Shown here: piece by piece, positions 32,340-43,020 of the stretch
Numbering within the stretch: the stretch's first letter is position 1
Layout: each line of letters opens with the position of its first letter
Notes under the pieces: model-generated
Database searches by the model: none
What the model was told of the DNA's origin: nothing
Seen by the model: only the letters and a program-made list of their open reading frames with translations
Made by a program: the position numbers and the translations under genes
Source: Strigamia acuminata
Taxonomy: Eukaryota; Arthropoda; Chilopoda; Geophilomorpha; Linotaeniidae
Reading direction: 5' to 3'
Length of the DNA: 64,000 nucleotides
NCBI GenBank assembly: GCA_949358305.1
Contig: OX442314.1
Span: forward strand, 36,429,211 to 36,493,210

Positions 32340-33290
32340 TTTGTTATTTTTTAACCCAAAAAACTAAAAAAAAAATTTTAAAATTTATATTATAGAATTT
32401 TTTAAGGAAAGGATAACAATTAAGTATATATAAACTTGAAGTTACAAGGATTCCTGATCGCTTGTGCTTCGCTAAGCTTTCCCTTCGTTCAGACAAGATT
32501 CGTTATGGATATTTCTTGGATTGTTTTTAGTTTTTACATGTATTTGAATATTTATTCGAATTTAGATGGATTAATTTGTTATAAGAGTTGAATTTGTAAC
32601 ATCTTTTCATTCCGACATGAGAGTAGTAGAGCTACGGGAAAGACCGTTGTGCCATGACGTCATGTTTTTATACATTAGTTTTCTCTGTAATTAGATTATT
32701 TGGCTGTTGTTATATGATTTCTTTTTTGTTATCTGGCGAAACAGATTAATTACTGATTTAATCATTGGGTTTTCTTACTTTAACTTGCAACATGATAGTA
32801 GTAAGTGAAGTTCGCTTTGTAAAGACATGAATCGAGCTTCGTGATTTGTCGGTTCGTTAAAGTTGTTGAGTTTAAGTTTAGGTTTGTGTAGAACTTGTTT
32901 TTCTTGATATTTTTTATTTATAGAATGAGTTCTATTTTCTCTATATGCTAATTCCTATGCAAATGTTAAGTTTATGGTTTTTGCACACTTGTTACATTCT
33001 TTTAACTCTCAGTTAGGTTTGGCCAGATAAGTGTTATTTCTTTATGTATTTGATTATCAAAAAGAGTTGTTTTAAGGTTGTTTTGTGACTCGAGACGTTT
33101 TTCTTATGTAAATTCTTTTATTTCCAGTATTAGGCTTATGATTAAGCCTGTCATGTAATACGTTGTATCTTTTATCCATTATTTTGCCTTCCGTGCACTG
33201 TGTCACACCATTGTTATCTGATATTCTTGGCTCACTTGCATTAAAATACTCAACCCGTTTGGACGTTAAGTTCAAGTCTTCTTTCCTCCT
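32340..33290. other. AT-rich region without recognised genes
   Basis: No supported gene, repeat array or element end was seen. The composition resembles the host intergenic DNA at 1700-2560. Confidence 0.4.
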
Positions 33291-33313
33291 TAACCCTAAA
33301 GAACACGAAGAAG

Positions 33314-33870
33314 ATGCCGAAGCGATTTGACGAGCCGATGTGCTCGTTCGATTGTTGGTGCCTTATGAGACCAGGATTCGAACCGAAGCTCGAGAGTTCG
33401 CTCGCCAAGGAAGAGAAAAAACCGTTCCAAAGCTCGCGCTCCTGCACAAGCCCGGACGAAGACGTGGACAGTTCGTGTGGAAGTCCTTCTACCAGGCAAG
33501 AACTCATCACCGCAGAATGCTTGTTATACGTAAGCCTAACTCCATTGTACGATGGAGCAAGCGAAAAATGGCGTCGCTCGTTTGAAAATGGAAGACCTGT
33601 CTTCAAGCCAGAATGACAATCCACTTCACGTCGTCCATGGTCATGGGTTCGAGAACCGTAATAAAAGACAACGCAATTTAGGCTCGATCTGCGCAACGAA
33701 ATCCAGAGCGCTGAACAGGGTGCAGATCCTCCAATCGGTGCTGGTCGCTTCCAAGATGGCGCCGAGGATTCGGCCAAGAGAGCCGATGTTCCTGCCAGTC
33801 TGCAGTTTCGAATGGGTTTTGAGCCACCTGGAGAAAGAGAAGAATCAAGTGACATTAATATTACGAAAAT
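33314..33870 (+). other. Unidentified broken coding-like segment
   Basis: GC-rich compared with its AT-rich flanks, with two overlapping open plus-strand frames. One (33314-33616) resumes after stops as LDLRNEIQSAEQGADPPIG and PASLQFRMGFEPPGEREESS up to 33870. It could be a decayed retroelement gag/pol or an exonic remnant. I do not recognise it. Confidence 0.25.
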
Positions 33871-34085
33871 GAAAATTTTGTTAGACTTAAGTGTAGAATA
33901 AGTTGTCCTTGACTTCCATCTTTGCAAAGTTCGAGGTGTTTCTCGACTCGAAAGTCGTTTTTAGTAACAGTTGCGTGTTTCCTAGAAGTTATTAATTTTC
34001 ACTCTTGTTGTTCCCAGTTCCCTTCCCTTTCCTTGATGTAAGTTCGAGATCGAATAAATTAATCTCGGGAAGTTAAACGTTTCAT

Positions 34086-34330
34086 AGTTCCGAGTCACAT
34101 ATGAGTCAGCGCTGCATGTGAAATGGTATGCAGCGCCAACGCGTGCTGAATGAAGTGTGGCGCAATAATTGATGAGAATTGCGCGAGCGCGTGTGAATTG
34201 ACGCGCGCCGATGCGCGAATGTGAGCGCGTATGCATTGATGATGCGAGACGCGCGAGTACGCGCGTAGAAGACGCGCGTTGATGCGCGCATCGTGAGTTA
34301 CGATATTTGAATTAAACCGATGACATTATG
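34086..34330. other. CpG/GCGCG-rich segment
   Basis: Dense in GCGCG (GCGCGAGCGCG, ACGCGCGCC, GACGCGCGAG, TACGCGCG, GACGCGCG), unlike its AT-rich surroundings. AGCGCTGCAT and ATGCAGCGCC form an inverted pair near 34108-34137. Nothing coding is recognised. Confidence 0.5.
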
Positions 34331-35221
34331 ACTCGAATACACAATGTAATTAATAGTGTATTAACTTATTTGTATGTTATAATAGAGAATGTATTCATTT
34401 ATTGAATTGGAAATGTGAAGCTTTATATTTTATGTATGCACACTGTTTGAATTTGCATTTGTAAGTTTCCATTGGTTGGTGATGACATATTAATGACATC
34501 ACATGTCAAATGTTTAGTTTCTAAGCATTCACTTGCTTTTGGTTTTTCATCCAAGTAGGATCTTGTGTATTTATGTTTGATTTTACACATTGGAGCTTTT
34601 ATTGTTTCAACACACACAGGACAGGACAGCAGGCCATTACCACAGCATTTAGTAGAATTAGAGAAGACTTCCACCTCATGAAGCACGAGTTGAAATATTT
34701 CAACTTCAACGCAGTAATGAACTTTAGTTGCCAGAATATCCCGCTAGGTGATACAACGCTGCTACATGTGACTATTCATTGTCAACAAAAATAGCTACAG
34801 CTACAAACAACCCCATATTCCTTTTTGTTTGTCAAAACAATGTGAACAAGTGGCATGCGTTGTTTGTTGCTGCGTTGACAATGCACGATGGCACATGCTT
34901 GAGCATTGTGCTTCATGCTTGCGCACGCATCCATGTGAACTAGGCTTAAGTACACATGACCTAATTCCGTGCACGGAATGATCACTTTCCGTGTGTGGCC
35001 AAAAGTTTGGGTCGATGTGGTACACATGGTTCTGCTCACCACACACGGAAACTTTCTGGCAACCTAAATTCTATTCTTTCCGGCTGTAATGGTGCACGAA
35101 CAAAATCTAAGTACCCAGAATGCATTGCACTTAATGTGACCGATCGTGATCAGTCATGATTTTTATATAACCGGTCGTAATCTTCATGTCACCGGACTTA
35201 ATGTTTATACAACCGAATTTC
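34331..35221. other. Ends of decayed elements upstream of the MADF gene
   Basis: No gene recognised. GCTTGCGCACGCATCCATGTGAACTAGGCTTAA (34917-34949) resembles the inverse of TAAAGGTGGGTTCACATGTGG...GCTTGCGCG at 47291, so it looks like a Harbinger terminus. Beyond it, TTCCGTGCACGGAA and repeated CCGTGTGTGG/CCACACACGG phrases (34970-35050) look like the start of another element. Confidence 0.4.
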
Positions 35222-35231
35222 CGAAAACAAC

Positions 35232-36381
35232 TTGCTTCGCGAAATAAATCCGAAAAATCCGAGAAGAAAGACACTAAATCTCTCAACAAGAATACTACTT
35301 TGTAATCTTGTGAAGGATAGGCCTGAGAAAACTCACCCGAACTACAAAAAAAATGAGGTCAGAAGAAGTGCTTGGGAGGAAATCAGCGTTGAAATGGCAA
35401 TCACCAGTAAATTAACATTTATTTTTACATACTTATGTTTACTTTAATTATTTTTTAATTATTAGTTGCAGACCTAAAAAAAATACTGTGCATCCTTCCG
35501 TGAGCAGTATAGGTACGTGATAGGGAAAAGGAAGAAACAAGTCAGTGCCAGTGGGGACAGCGATGAGGATCCAGACACCCAAGCTGGTAATGATGAAGTA
35601 ATAACAGATGATATTGTGGTTGCAAACTGGAATCTGTGGGAGCACTACAGATTCGTTTTGGAAGGAAATGGCACAAGGAAGTAAAGAAAATTATTTTTAA
35701 ATAATAATAATAATAAATAATAACCAGCAATAATTAACTGTTATTAATTTATTTATAGGACAAGTTCTAGTTTTCGAAGTACGGTCAATCTGCTTTCAAC
35801 TCCTGCATCTCCTAATTTATCACAAGTAGAATCGGATGTAGAAAGTCCATTGATTTCAGACCGACCCACTATGGATAGCCCATCCCCTTTCCAGATCAGC
35901 GCAGAAGACAGTGTTGCTGGGCCTACCAATAAAACTTCAATTGAGGCACCAAAAGGCCTAAAAAGGTGCTCAGACTACAATTATGTAAGTACAGTAATTA
36001 AAAGGATTTTTATTCATTTGTTCTCCGTTTTTTTTTTTATATTTATGTTCATGTTTAATTACATTGCAGATGCGCAGACAAAAAAATTCAACTCCTAGGA
36101 CCACACCAGCAGTTCTTCCCGATGATGTGGCAACAGCATTCACTGGTGTTATGACCCAGTTTAGTGAAGTGTTGGCACAGAGGGAGCTTGTTCATAACAA
36201 CCCACCAGCACGCACACCACTTTTTCATGCCTTTGCATTTCTGGAATCACAATTGCTGCGCCTACCTGAGTTTCAGCAGCAGCAATTAATTTCCAAGTAT
36301 ATGCAAATGGTGTTTGAAGCAGTGAATCAACATGAGATGCAGAATACCCAAGTGTTGGAATTTGAAGTTGTTCCAGAATAA
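35232..36381 (+). CDS. MADF-BESS domain protein, four exons, one apparent frameshift
   Basis: Exons about 35232-35406, 35472-35680, 35759-35984 and 36070-36381 with good GT-AG junctions. Exon 1-2 gives a MADF domain (LVKDRPEKTHPNYKK, RRSAWEEIS, then SFREQYRYVIGKRKK). The final exon has a BESS-like motif (FLESQLLRLPEFQQQQ). An eight-A run at about 35475 must gain one base to join the MADF halves, so there is a real frameshift or a homopolymer sequencing error. No ATG is seen at the left end, so the first exon is incomplete. MADF proteins are DNA-binding partners in PIF/Harbinger elements and also host regulators. A minus-strand transposase tail lies downstream, which favours an element gene. 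Confidence 0.65.
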
Positions 36382-36477
36382 TTTTAAAAAAGTGTTTTCT
36401 CTAACAAGTAAGTTTTTGTACCGTAACATGTAAAAATAAATAATTTAAAACCAGTTTTTCAAATTTTTGTGTATTTA

Positions 36478-36681
36478 TACTCTGGTTCGACTCAAGAGTA
36501 TGCCCTTCTCCCATTGGCCGAGCCGCATTACTCCTAACTCCAGGCTGTATTACCATAGAGTAAAGAATCTATCACCAGGAAAAGTAGTTCTTATTTTTAG
36601 TATTATTATTACTACATTTTTGGATCACTACACGGCTCGGCCAATGGGAGAAGGGCATACTCTTGAGTCGAACCAGAGTAT
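36478..36681. mobile_element. 204-bp MITE with about 48-bp perfect TIRs
   Basis: TACTCTGGTTCGACTCAAGA and the following 28 bases at 36478-36525 are the exact inverse complement of 36633-36680. TA lies at both edges. The element is almost a perfect hairpin with no coding capacity. Confidence 0.9.
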
Positions 36682-36989
36682 ATTAATAGAATTAATTAAT
36701 TATTTATAATTAATTAATTCAGTCCTGGAAATGTTTTATAAAACAGACTTTACACATACATGAACCGATTACAATACAATTGCTTGTTTCATTTCTTATT
36801 TGTTGATTGACCACTGCCATAGCACTAAGGGGTTTCATAAATGATGCGCTGAAAGCGCTGAAGTGATTATTCCAATAATCACAATCGCTGTATTATTGAA
36901 GACCCACGCTAGATGGTGTCGGGTATAATTGATTATACTATTGTCACATGACTTCCTGTTATAAATGGCTGCCATCAAAAAGTAAACAA

Positions 36990-37827
36990 ATGCCAAAAAT
37001 CAACCGTAAACACAAGTTTCTAAGATTGTTTAACATCTGGTCTATGCATCGTCTGCTTTCTGATGATGAAACTGAAGTTTTGGACCAAATTTATGAATAT
37101 TTGGAATTCAAACAAATGTACAAATCATGCAGATATTCAGCTAGTCGATCACCAGTCGTAAAAAGCCGTGAATGGGTGATTAATTTTCTGAATCGGACAG
37201 ATGAAGGGCGATTCAAAATTCAGATGAGAATGGGTTGGGATTCATTTCAACATGTTTTGAGTCTAATCGATGGTTAGTATTTTTATTTTATTTTATTTAT
37301 TTATTTACAATTGGGTAATTAATTTCAATTTTATAGATCATCCAGCTTTGAATCAACATGAAAAAGGACGTTTGTCTGTACCTGTAGGCCTCCAGTTGGC
37401 TGTAACCCTGTACAGATTTGGACATTCAGGGAATGGTGCATCAATTGCAAATGTGGCAACAAAATTCGGAATCTCCGAGGGAAGTGTTGTCAATTATACC
37501 GGACGTGTAATAAATGCATTGTTTGCACTACGACATGAAGTGATCCAATGGCCATCACAAGCAGAGAGAGCAGCGATTTCAAGTGAAATGGAAGAACAAG
37601 GATTTCCTGGGTGCATTGCATTTATTGACGGCACAGATGTAGTTCTTTATTCAAAACCAAGAGAAGAAGCAGATCCCCCGGCTTACTTTTCCAGGAAAAA
37701 GAAGTATGGATTCCAGGTGCAACTCACAGTTGACAGCAAAAAAGCAATTAGACATCTGTTCACAGGCTATCCAGCAAGTGTTCATGATTCAACAGTGTTC
37801 AAGAATTCACAATTAGCAAAGAGCTAA
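36990..37827 (+). pseudogene. Harbinger (HARBI1-like) DDE transposase, C-terminally truncated
   Basis: Exons 36990-37272 and 37337-37827 (64-bp intron, phase preserved: LID then DHPALNQ) give 257 residues. The N-terminal part contains the HTH-like ATKFGISEGSVVNYTGRV. The DDE4 domain shows FIDGTDV (first Asp) and HDSTVF (second Asp). The ORF stops at KNSQLAKS, before the segment that carries the third catalytic residue, so about 80-100 residues are missing. The stop abuts the 3' end of the convergent accessory gene, consistent with an internal deletion. Confidence 0.82.
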
Positions 37828-38737
37828 TCAATTTTTCTTTCTTCATTTTTGTTTGCTTCTGCAAATTTCATTCGATCAAAGGTAAGCCTTTCTTCAAGGG
37901 CGAGTGTGAAAACATCCTCGCAATCATTCCGGCGTTTCCTGTCCAATTTTCTCCTTTGTGGTACCGGTAGTGCTGGTGATTCACTCCTTGAAGGGTTAAT
38001 TTCCAAGTCAGTAGGATGCATAAGATCTGGAGTGGTTGCAGCAATTCTGGATTCATTCAAATCATTTTCTTCATTGATTTAATGTGGGTCCTCGGTTTCT
38101 TGGGTGTCCAGGGTGTCCAGAAGAAATGGTGGATTAATATTTGGCCGCTCATTCATAATTTCATCAAATATCTCAAACCAAGGACACTTGGCTAGGACTT
38201 TATCTGGAAATAAAAATAAAAGACATAATTTAATTTATAGGTTTATACAACTGATTTTACAAGAAATGTATTCTAAATACACTTCTAAATGAATTTAAGA
38301 ACAAAATAATTCCGAATTATTTTCAAAATAAATTTTTAAAAATAAACAAATACCTTGAAATGTTAAAAATTTCTCCGATGGGTCCAATCCTTCACCAGTA
38401 TTGTTGAGCCAGGTTCTAGTTTTTTTATAAATGTCTTCCATGCTTGCAAATTTATTTTTTAATTGTGTGGGTGTAAACTTTTCATAAGTTTTGTTGTTGG
38501 CAAGGAATTTCTTGAAAAATTCTGTTTTCACAGATGTCTGAAAAGAATTGGCATGTAATTTGTAGTATATAAAATCTTTGAACTTTGTCTTACCTTAAAA
38601 AAATTGAAATTATCAGCCATGTATCCTGCAAATACCATTGTTTCCTCAGTGCTCCATTTGACTCGGATACCATTGTTTGCAGCAATTCGTTTGTTGACTC
38701 GTTTTTCCTTCGTAACAGGCACGAGAATGTCCGCCAT
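37824..38737 (-). pseudogene. Harbinger accessory Myb/SANT-like protein with an in-frame stop
   Basis: Exons 38594-38737, 38354-38537 and 37824-38203 splice in phase. The N-terminus (VKWSTEETMVFAGYM, then FTPTQLKNKFASMEDIYKKT) is a Myb/trihelix-like fold typical of the second protein of Harbinger elements, which helps the transposase bind DNA. In exon 3 the frame meets a TAA right after ETEDPH, yet stays open downstream for about 85 more codons (ESRIAATTPDL, RKLDRKRRNDCEDVF). A single nonsense change is the likely cause. Confidence 0.75.
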
Positions 38738-38966
38738 GTTTCAAGCATGAAAAGCTCCTTTTTCAGTGATTATAAATAAGCACTGAAGCGCTGAAGCGAT
38801 TATTCATGTGATTGGTCCACACAAGTCACATGATAATCGCTTCAGCAGAATAATCGTAATAATCACTTCAGCGCCTTCAGCGCATCATTTATGAAACCCC
38901 TTAATGATCCATCACTGCTGTTGAAATAATCCATCAGAATCCTGCGAATATTCTTTGCAGCATCTG

Positions 38967-39050
38967 ATGTGCGTCCCCGCATGCTGTTGTTGAAGAGTCT
39001 TCAACAACAGCATGCGGGGACGAGTTGTCTTCAATGAAGACAACTCTGGA
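38967..39050. repeat. Two adjacent perfect palindromes
   Basis: CGTCCCCGCATGCTGTTGTT and the next five bases are mirrored exactly one base later (about 38969-39020). AGTTGTCTTCA/TGAAGACAACT follows at about 39023-39045. They lie within the transposase tail, where they look like local inverted duplications. Confidence 0.75.
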
Positions 39051-39099
39051 TTCTAAAAATGCGTTTGGTCCAGCCATTTCCCGCCAGCCACCTAATTAA

Positions 39100-40475
39100 A
39101 AATGTTACTTAAAAGTACAAATTATAAGATTTATTTTAATGAAACCTGGTAAAATATTATCTAATTCATCATATCGATCTACAAAGTTCGTAGGACAGTA
39201 GTCTAGTACTCTGAATATATGTGTACTTAGCTTTAGTGGGGAGGGAGAAAGGGGTAATGCAAGTCCTCTCCAGCGGTTTTTGGTTTTAACGTCCTTCAAT
39301 GGACTACCAAAACGGAGCAGTTCGTTCTGAAAGGGATCTCCACTAAAGAGGTTGACAGCCGGAAGGGAATTTGCAAATGGGTTCCTCCTCTTTCTCGCAC
39401 TTATACGCTCGACAGCCGAGATTGGTCTGTTGGGTCCCTGTTCTTTCTTATCTTAGCTCACAGCTTTCTATGCAATTCTACCCAGTTCTGGTTTTCCGTT
39501 CAAGATGAGACGCTAGTACACCGCTCAGTTCATGCTAATGTGCATTGAAAGGCTTTCCCTACTAGCGAACGGGGTTTTAAGAAGTAATTACGAATGGTGA
39601 ACAGGGTTTTCAAAGGAAAACTTCTAAAGAGTTTTTGAATACAGATGAATTGATCAACTCTCCGTGGTCAGAAAAGCTAGGATTTCATTCAAGGAAATCA
39701 AGATTCAGAAAGTATGATAGTTGGATGATCTTCTTTCTAGTTACCGTAGTCAACTTCTCTCTTTAATACATGTTAAAGATACCGTAATGTGTTAAAGGAT
39801 AAAGGGAAAAGGGGTGCTCACTTGGATTTGACTCTTCTTGTCTCTTTAATTCTCTCGAATTATATGTTTCACATCGAATCAATTCAGGAATTCTTTAGCG
39901 GGTAAACGCATTCGTGAAAAGAATAAAAGCACTAAAAAAAAAAGAATTCACGGGCGGATGTCAACTGGATTGGGGTTTGAATTCACTTAGTGATGAAGTT
40001 GGCCACTTTAGTTTTGGGTCTTCATTTTTCCAGTCTTGGTTGGTCGCTTTTTTTTCTATCTTTTCCAATAAATTTCTAGTTACACATAGTCGATATTGAA
40101 AGCAAAGCAGTGCTAAATAACTTTAGCAGGTGATCCCCTCGTTTCCTTTACACTTTTAAATAAGTTTGGATTTTTTAGGGTTTCCCACGATTTTCTGTCG
40201 CCCGTCCCATTCTCCATAAAGTGGACAGATTATTCTAGATAGCGATGCGGATCTTAACAGATACTCGCTACATTTGAGTCTTTCATTCAGGAAAGAGTGA
40301 TGCTGGTTGGTCACTGAAGTGTGCCACCACTTACACAATAGTAACTATAAGTAATGGAAGCAAACCTTGCAAAGTCCAATAGTAGATTTACAGATAAAGA
40401 AAGAGATTTCATGACGAAATCTAGGTTACAAAAAGAAGATAACCCATCGAGGGGCGAGTTAAGTAACACCTTAAG
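39100..40475. other. Region without recognised genes
   Basis: No supported coding region. It precedes a gag relic and could be the LTR and leader of that element, but no LTR pair was found. Confidence 0.35.
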
Positions 40476-40479
40476 TTAA

Positions 40480-40797
40480 CCCAGAAACCGACTGGGAACA
40501 GTACGTGGAACGAATGGAGTCGCTGTTTGACGTGGACGACAAAATTAAAGTGGCGTTTCTCATCGCGAATGTTGGCGCTGAGAATTACAAGTTGTTATCC
40601 GACTTGTGTGCTCAAGTAAAACCCAAAATGAAGAAGTTTGTCGACTTAGCGCAACTCATGACCAAACACACCACCCCAAAACCCTTGCTTTTGTGCGATC
40701 GCTTCGTTTCAGGCCTGAAATCCAACCAGATTCAGGTCACTATCATCAATTATAAGGACATGGATTTTGAACTTGAACATGCTCTTGTTAATTTATG
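40480..40797 (+). pseudogene. Ty3/Gypsy gag relic
   Basis: About 105 codons reading ETDWEQYVERMESLFDVDD, KVAFLIANVGAENYKLLSDL and CDRFVSGLKSNQIQ. This is the W..Y..R...F....I...K...LL...G...Y.LL pattern of Gypsy gag capsid N-halves. It stops abruptly at NL; no zinc knuckle or pol follows, only an unrelated fragment. The family differs from elements 1 and 2. Confidence 0.65.
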
Positions 40798-41224
40798 ACG
40801 CTGTAAAAGAACCCGCCCTCTGTACTTTTTGCATACACACACGTATTTTTACCTTAACTATGTCCACATCGTTAATTGATGTTTCCGAACATCAAGAATA
40901 CATTTAGTGCAGTACACACTAGATTTATCACCAAGAAAACCTTTTTTTTTTTTTTTTTTTCTCAATGCACTTCTTTGCAATGTGCCTTTATCCAAAACTA
41001 GTGATTTCATGCAGACTGTGCGGTGGGCAGAAAGGACCTACCATCAAGAGGTGGACACCTCGGTTGACCCGTTTGCTTTTAAATGGATGATACAGTACCA
41101 ACACCTCTGCCTCATTCACGACTGGGTGGAAAAGTGGATAGATGCCGTGGCTGCAACAAGCAGGCAACAAGCTCAACGAGCCCACATCTTAAGCAAGTAC
41201 ACCGTACACACATGAGTTGCGCGC

Positions 41225-41677
41225 TTGTTGGATTTCTACGTCAGCATCGATCCAACGCATCCCGACCCGCGGAGGAAGAATGTATACTTGCATGGTGCAG
41301 CTGGCACAGGAAAGACTCGTCTCACCGAGGCATTCTGCAGCCACGTGATCTCTGCCTTCATGCCTTCGATGAGTGAAAGCAACCACTGTCGTGCTGTTTA
41401 CATTCCGGATTGCCCTGCACACAGAATTGACAGCAATCCCATCGAAGACATGATGCTGCGCCTTTTGGAAGAGGCTGAATTCTCTGCCGCGACAAAAAAC
41501 TCAAACCCCAAACTCATCACGGTTTCCATGCCTGTGATTGTGTGTTCAAACTATGAACCGCCAAATAAACCACAATTCCACAGACGATTCACCATAATAG
41601 AAGTAACAGGGTTCTGGAAGGAGTCGGTGAACCGCTTAGACGCACCACAACCAGCGGCCGAGCAAACCAGTAACTAA
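41225..41677 (+). pseudogene. SF3-helicase (CRESS-DNA Rep-like) fragment, probable endogenous viral element
   Basis: The segment has a Walker A loop (HGAAGTGKT) and, after a shortened middle part, a motif-C-like SN segment (VIVCSNYEPP) and HRRFTIIEV. This is the arrangement of superfamily 3 helicases in Rep proteins of circular ssDNA viruses and in parvovirus-type NS proteins. A clear Walker B is missing, and the N-terminal endonuclease domain is absent. An upstream open stretch (40990-41215) in a different frame may be a displaced part. It is a broken, non-functional relic; virus assignment is tentative. Confidence 0.5.
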
Positions 41678-41689
41678 TGAAAAACTGCA

Positions 41690-43020
41690 TAAAAAAATCC
41701 CCAATTATTAAAAACTGTTTAAAAAAATTAAAATAATATTTTTAATTTCTTTTAGAATAAAAATGAAAACTGACCTCAGAATTTGTGACTATAGGATAAT
41801 CATCATGTTCGTCAGCATGTGTTTCCAAGCAAAACAACTATTTAAAGGTGTCGTGTCTTTCAAAAGCAAAATATGGAAATCACAGTACCAATTTTTAGAA
41901 AAATAAGTATAAATAATGGCTTAGATGATGCCGAGGCATATTAGAGGCGCTGTACTAGTACAACAATTGTGACCAGCTGCCCCTGCACGCTGATCACTCC
42001 ACTGCAACAACAATGCACTTGGTGCAGCTCCAGCGCCTCTCGTGTCTCTCTCGCGCAGCCTGTTGCGGTCCTCCGCAACCAGGTGGAGCTGCGGGCCCTT
42101 GATTGGTGGAATCGGGCCTCGGAAGTGACCTTCCGGAAGTGGGTCTGTAGCGGTCCATGTATGGTTCTGCAACCAGCATGGCAAACGGTTGCATCCCGAA
42201 CCCTCTCCCCCAGTCTGATTGCATTGACGACCCCACCAGATGGCGCCGCGCGTTAATGACATGCACAGACTACTCAACTAATCTGATAGGAGGAACACTA
42301 GGTTTCTTGGTGAACAAAACAAGTCAAATCAATCAGTTCTCCTTGGGCTCTCATCTGACTCCTGTCACCTGGTTAACAGTGTGACAGGAGGCGCAGATTC
42401 TACTATAGCAAACACATCATCCTAATTTATTTGATTAAAGTGTAAGGTTTAGTTTTAGTTTGATTTAGTCTTATATAACTTAGAGATTTAAACACAATGT
42501 AATTGCATTTGATAAGTTATAACCGGACATTTGCATTTAGCAAATATCAGACTTCTTTTATGCTTGTGGCACCCGGCGCGTTTTGCGGCGCGAATCGCGT
42601 CGCCAAGCGATTCCGACGTCATGAAAAATGACGTCACGTCCGCTTTTTATCGCGTCGCGAGGCCATCGCCGCGCGATTTTGATAGTACATGCGCCACGTA
42701 CTATTTAGGTGAGCGATTTAGGACGCAAACATGGTCTCACCGGATTGGCTTAATTTAATTCCCCGGTTCTTTCAAAATAAACACATGTGCTTTTGGAATA
42801 AAAACAGTATTGGGCTCGAATCTTTGGCAGTATTCGTAAATTGTGTGTGGTGCGTACGTTTTCAGGCGTTTTATACTCGTTTTCTACACATTCCCTAAAC
42901 GAATTGGCCACGTTTCGCTGCTGTTTAGCACTTGTTCGCCGTCGTCCATGCGATCGTGTTGTTGTGTTTTTATTCGGTTTTCGATGATTTCCATATTCGG
43001 TACACATTATTCTTATCAAC
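41690..43020. other. Region without recognised genes, with a CpG-rich patch
   Basis: No gene supported at 41690-42550. 42565-42730 is rich in CGCG and contains GACGTCAT/ATGACGTC hairpin-forming pairs, and probably belongs to the 5' end of the Harbinger element that follows. Confidence 0.4.

Larger units (their letters stand above)
36828..38901. mobile_element. PIF/Harbinger element with two convergent genes
   Basis: Inverted ends AGGGGTTTCATAAATGATGC and its complement enclose a plus-strand transposase and a minus-strand accessory gene. Flanks are TA at 36826-36827 and 38902-38903. The inverted similarity continues through GCGCTGAAG.GATTATT. Both genes are damaged, so it is not autonomous now. 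Confidence 0.9.
36789..39090 (-). pseudogene. C-terminal fragment of a DDE4-type (Harbinger-like) transposase, split by an insertion
   Basis: Minus-strand reading of 38902-39000 gives RGRTSDAAKNIRRILMDYFN, then SSDGS. Removing the 36828-38901 element and one TA lets the frame continue as LVLWQWSINK and stop. This resembles the ending of PIF/Harbinger DDE4 proteins (YFN...G.VPWQ-like). Upstream, palindromic duplications at 38967-39050 disturb the frame. It is convergent with the MADF gene, as expected for a two-gene Harbinger element. Confidence 0.6.

Noticed and set aside
33250-33927. 225-codon minus-strand ORF
   Set aside because: No recognisable motif; the opposite strand has equally good open frames, so strand and reality are undecided.
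41921-42277. 118-codon minus-strand ORF
   Set aside because: No motif and comparable open frames on the other strand; not supported.
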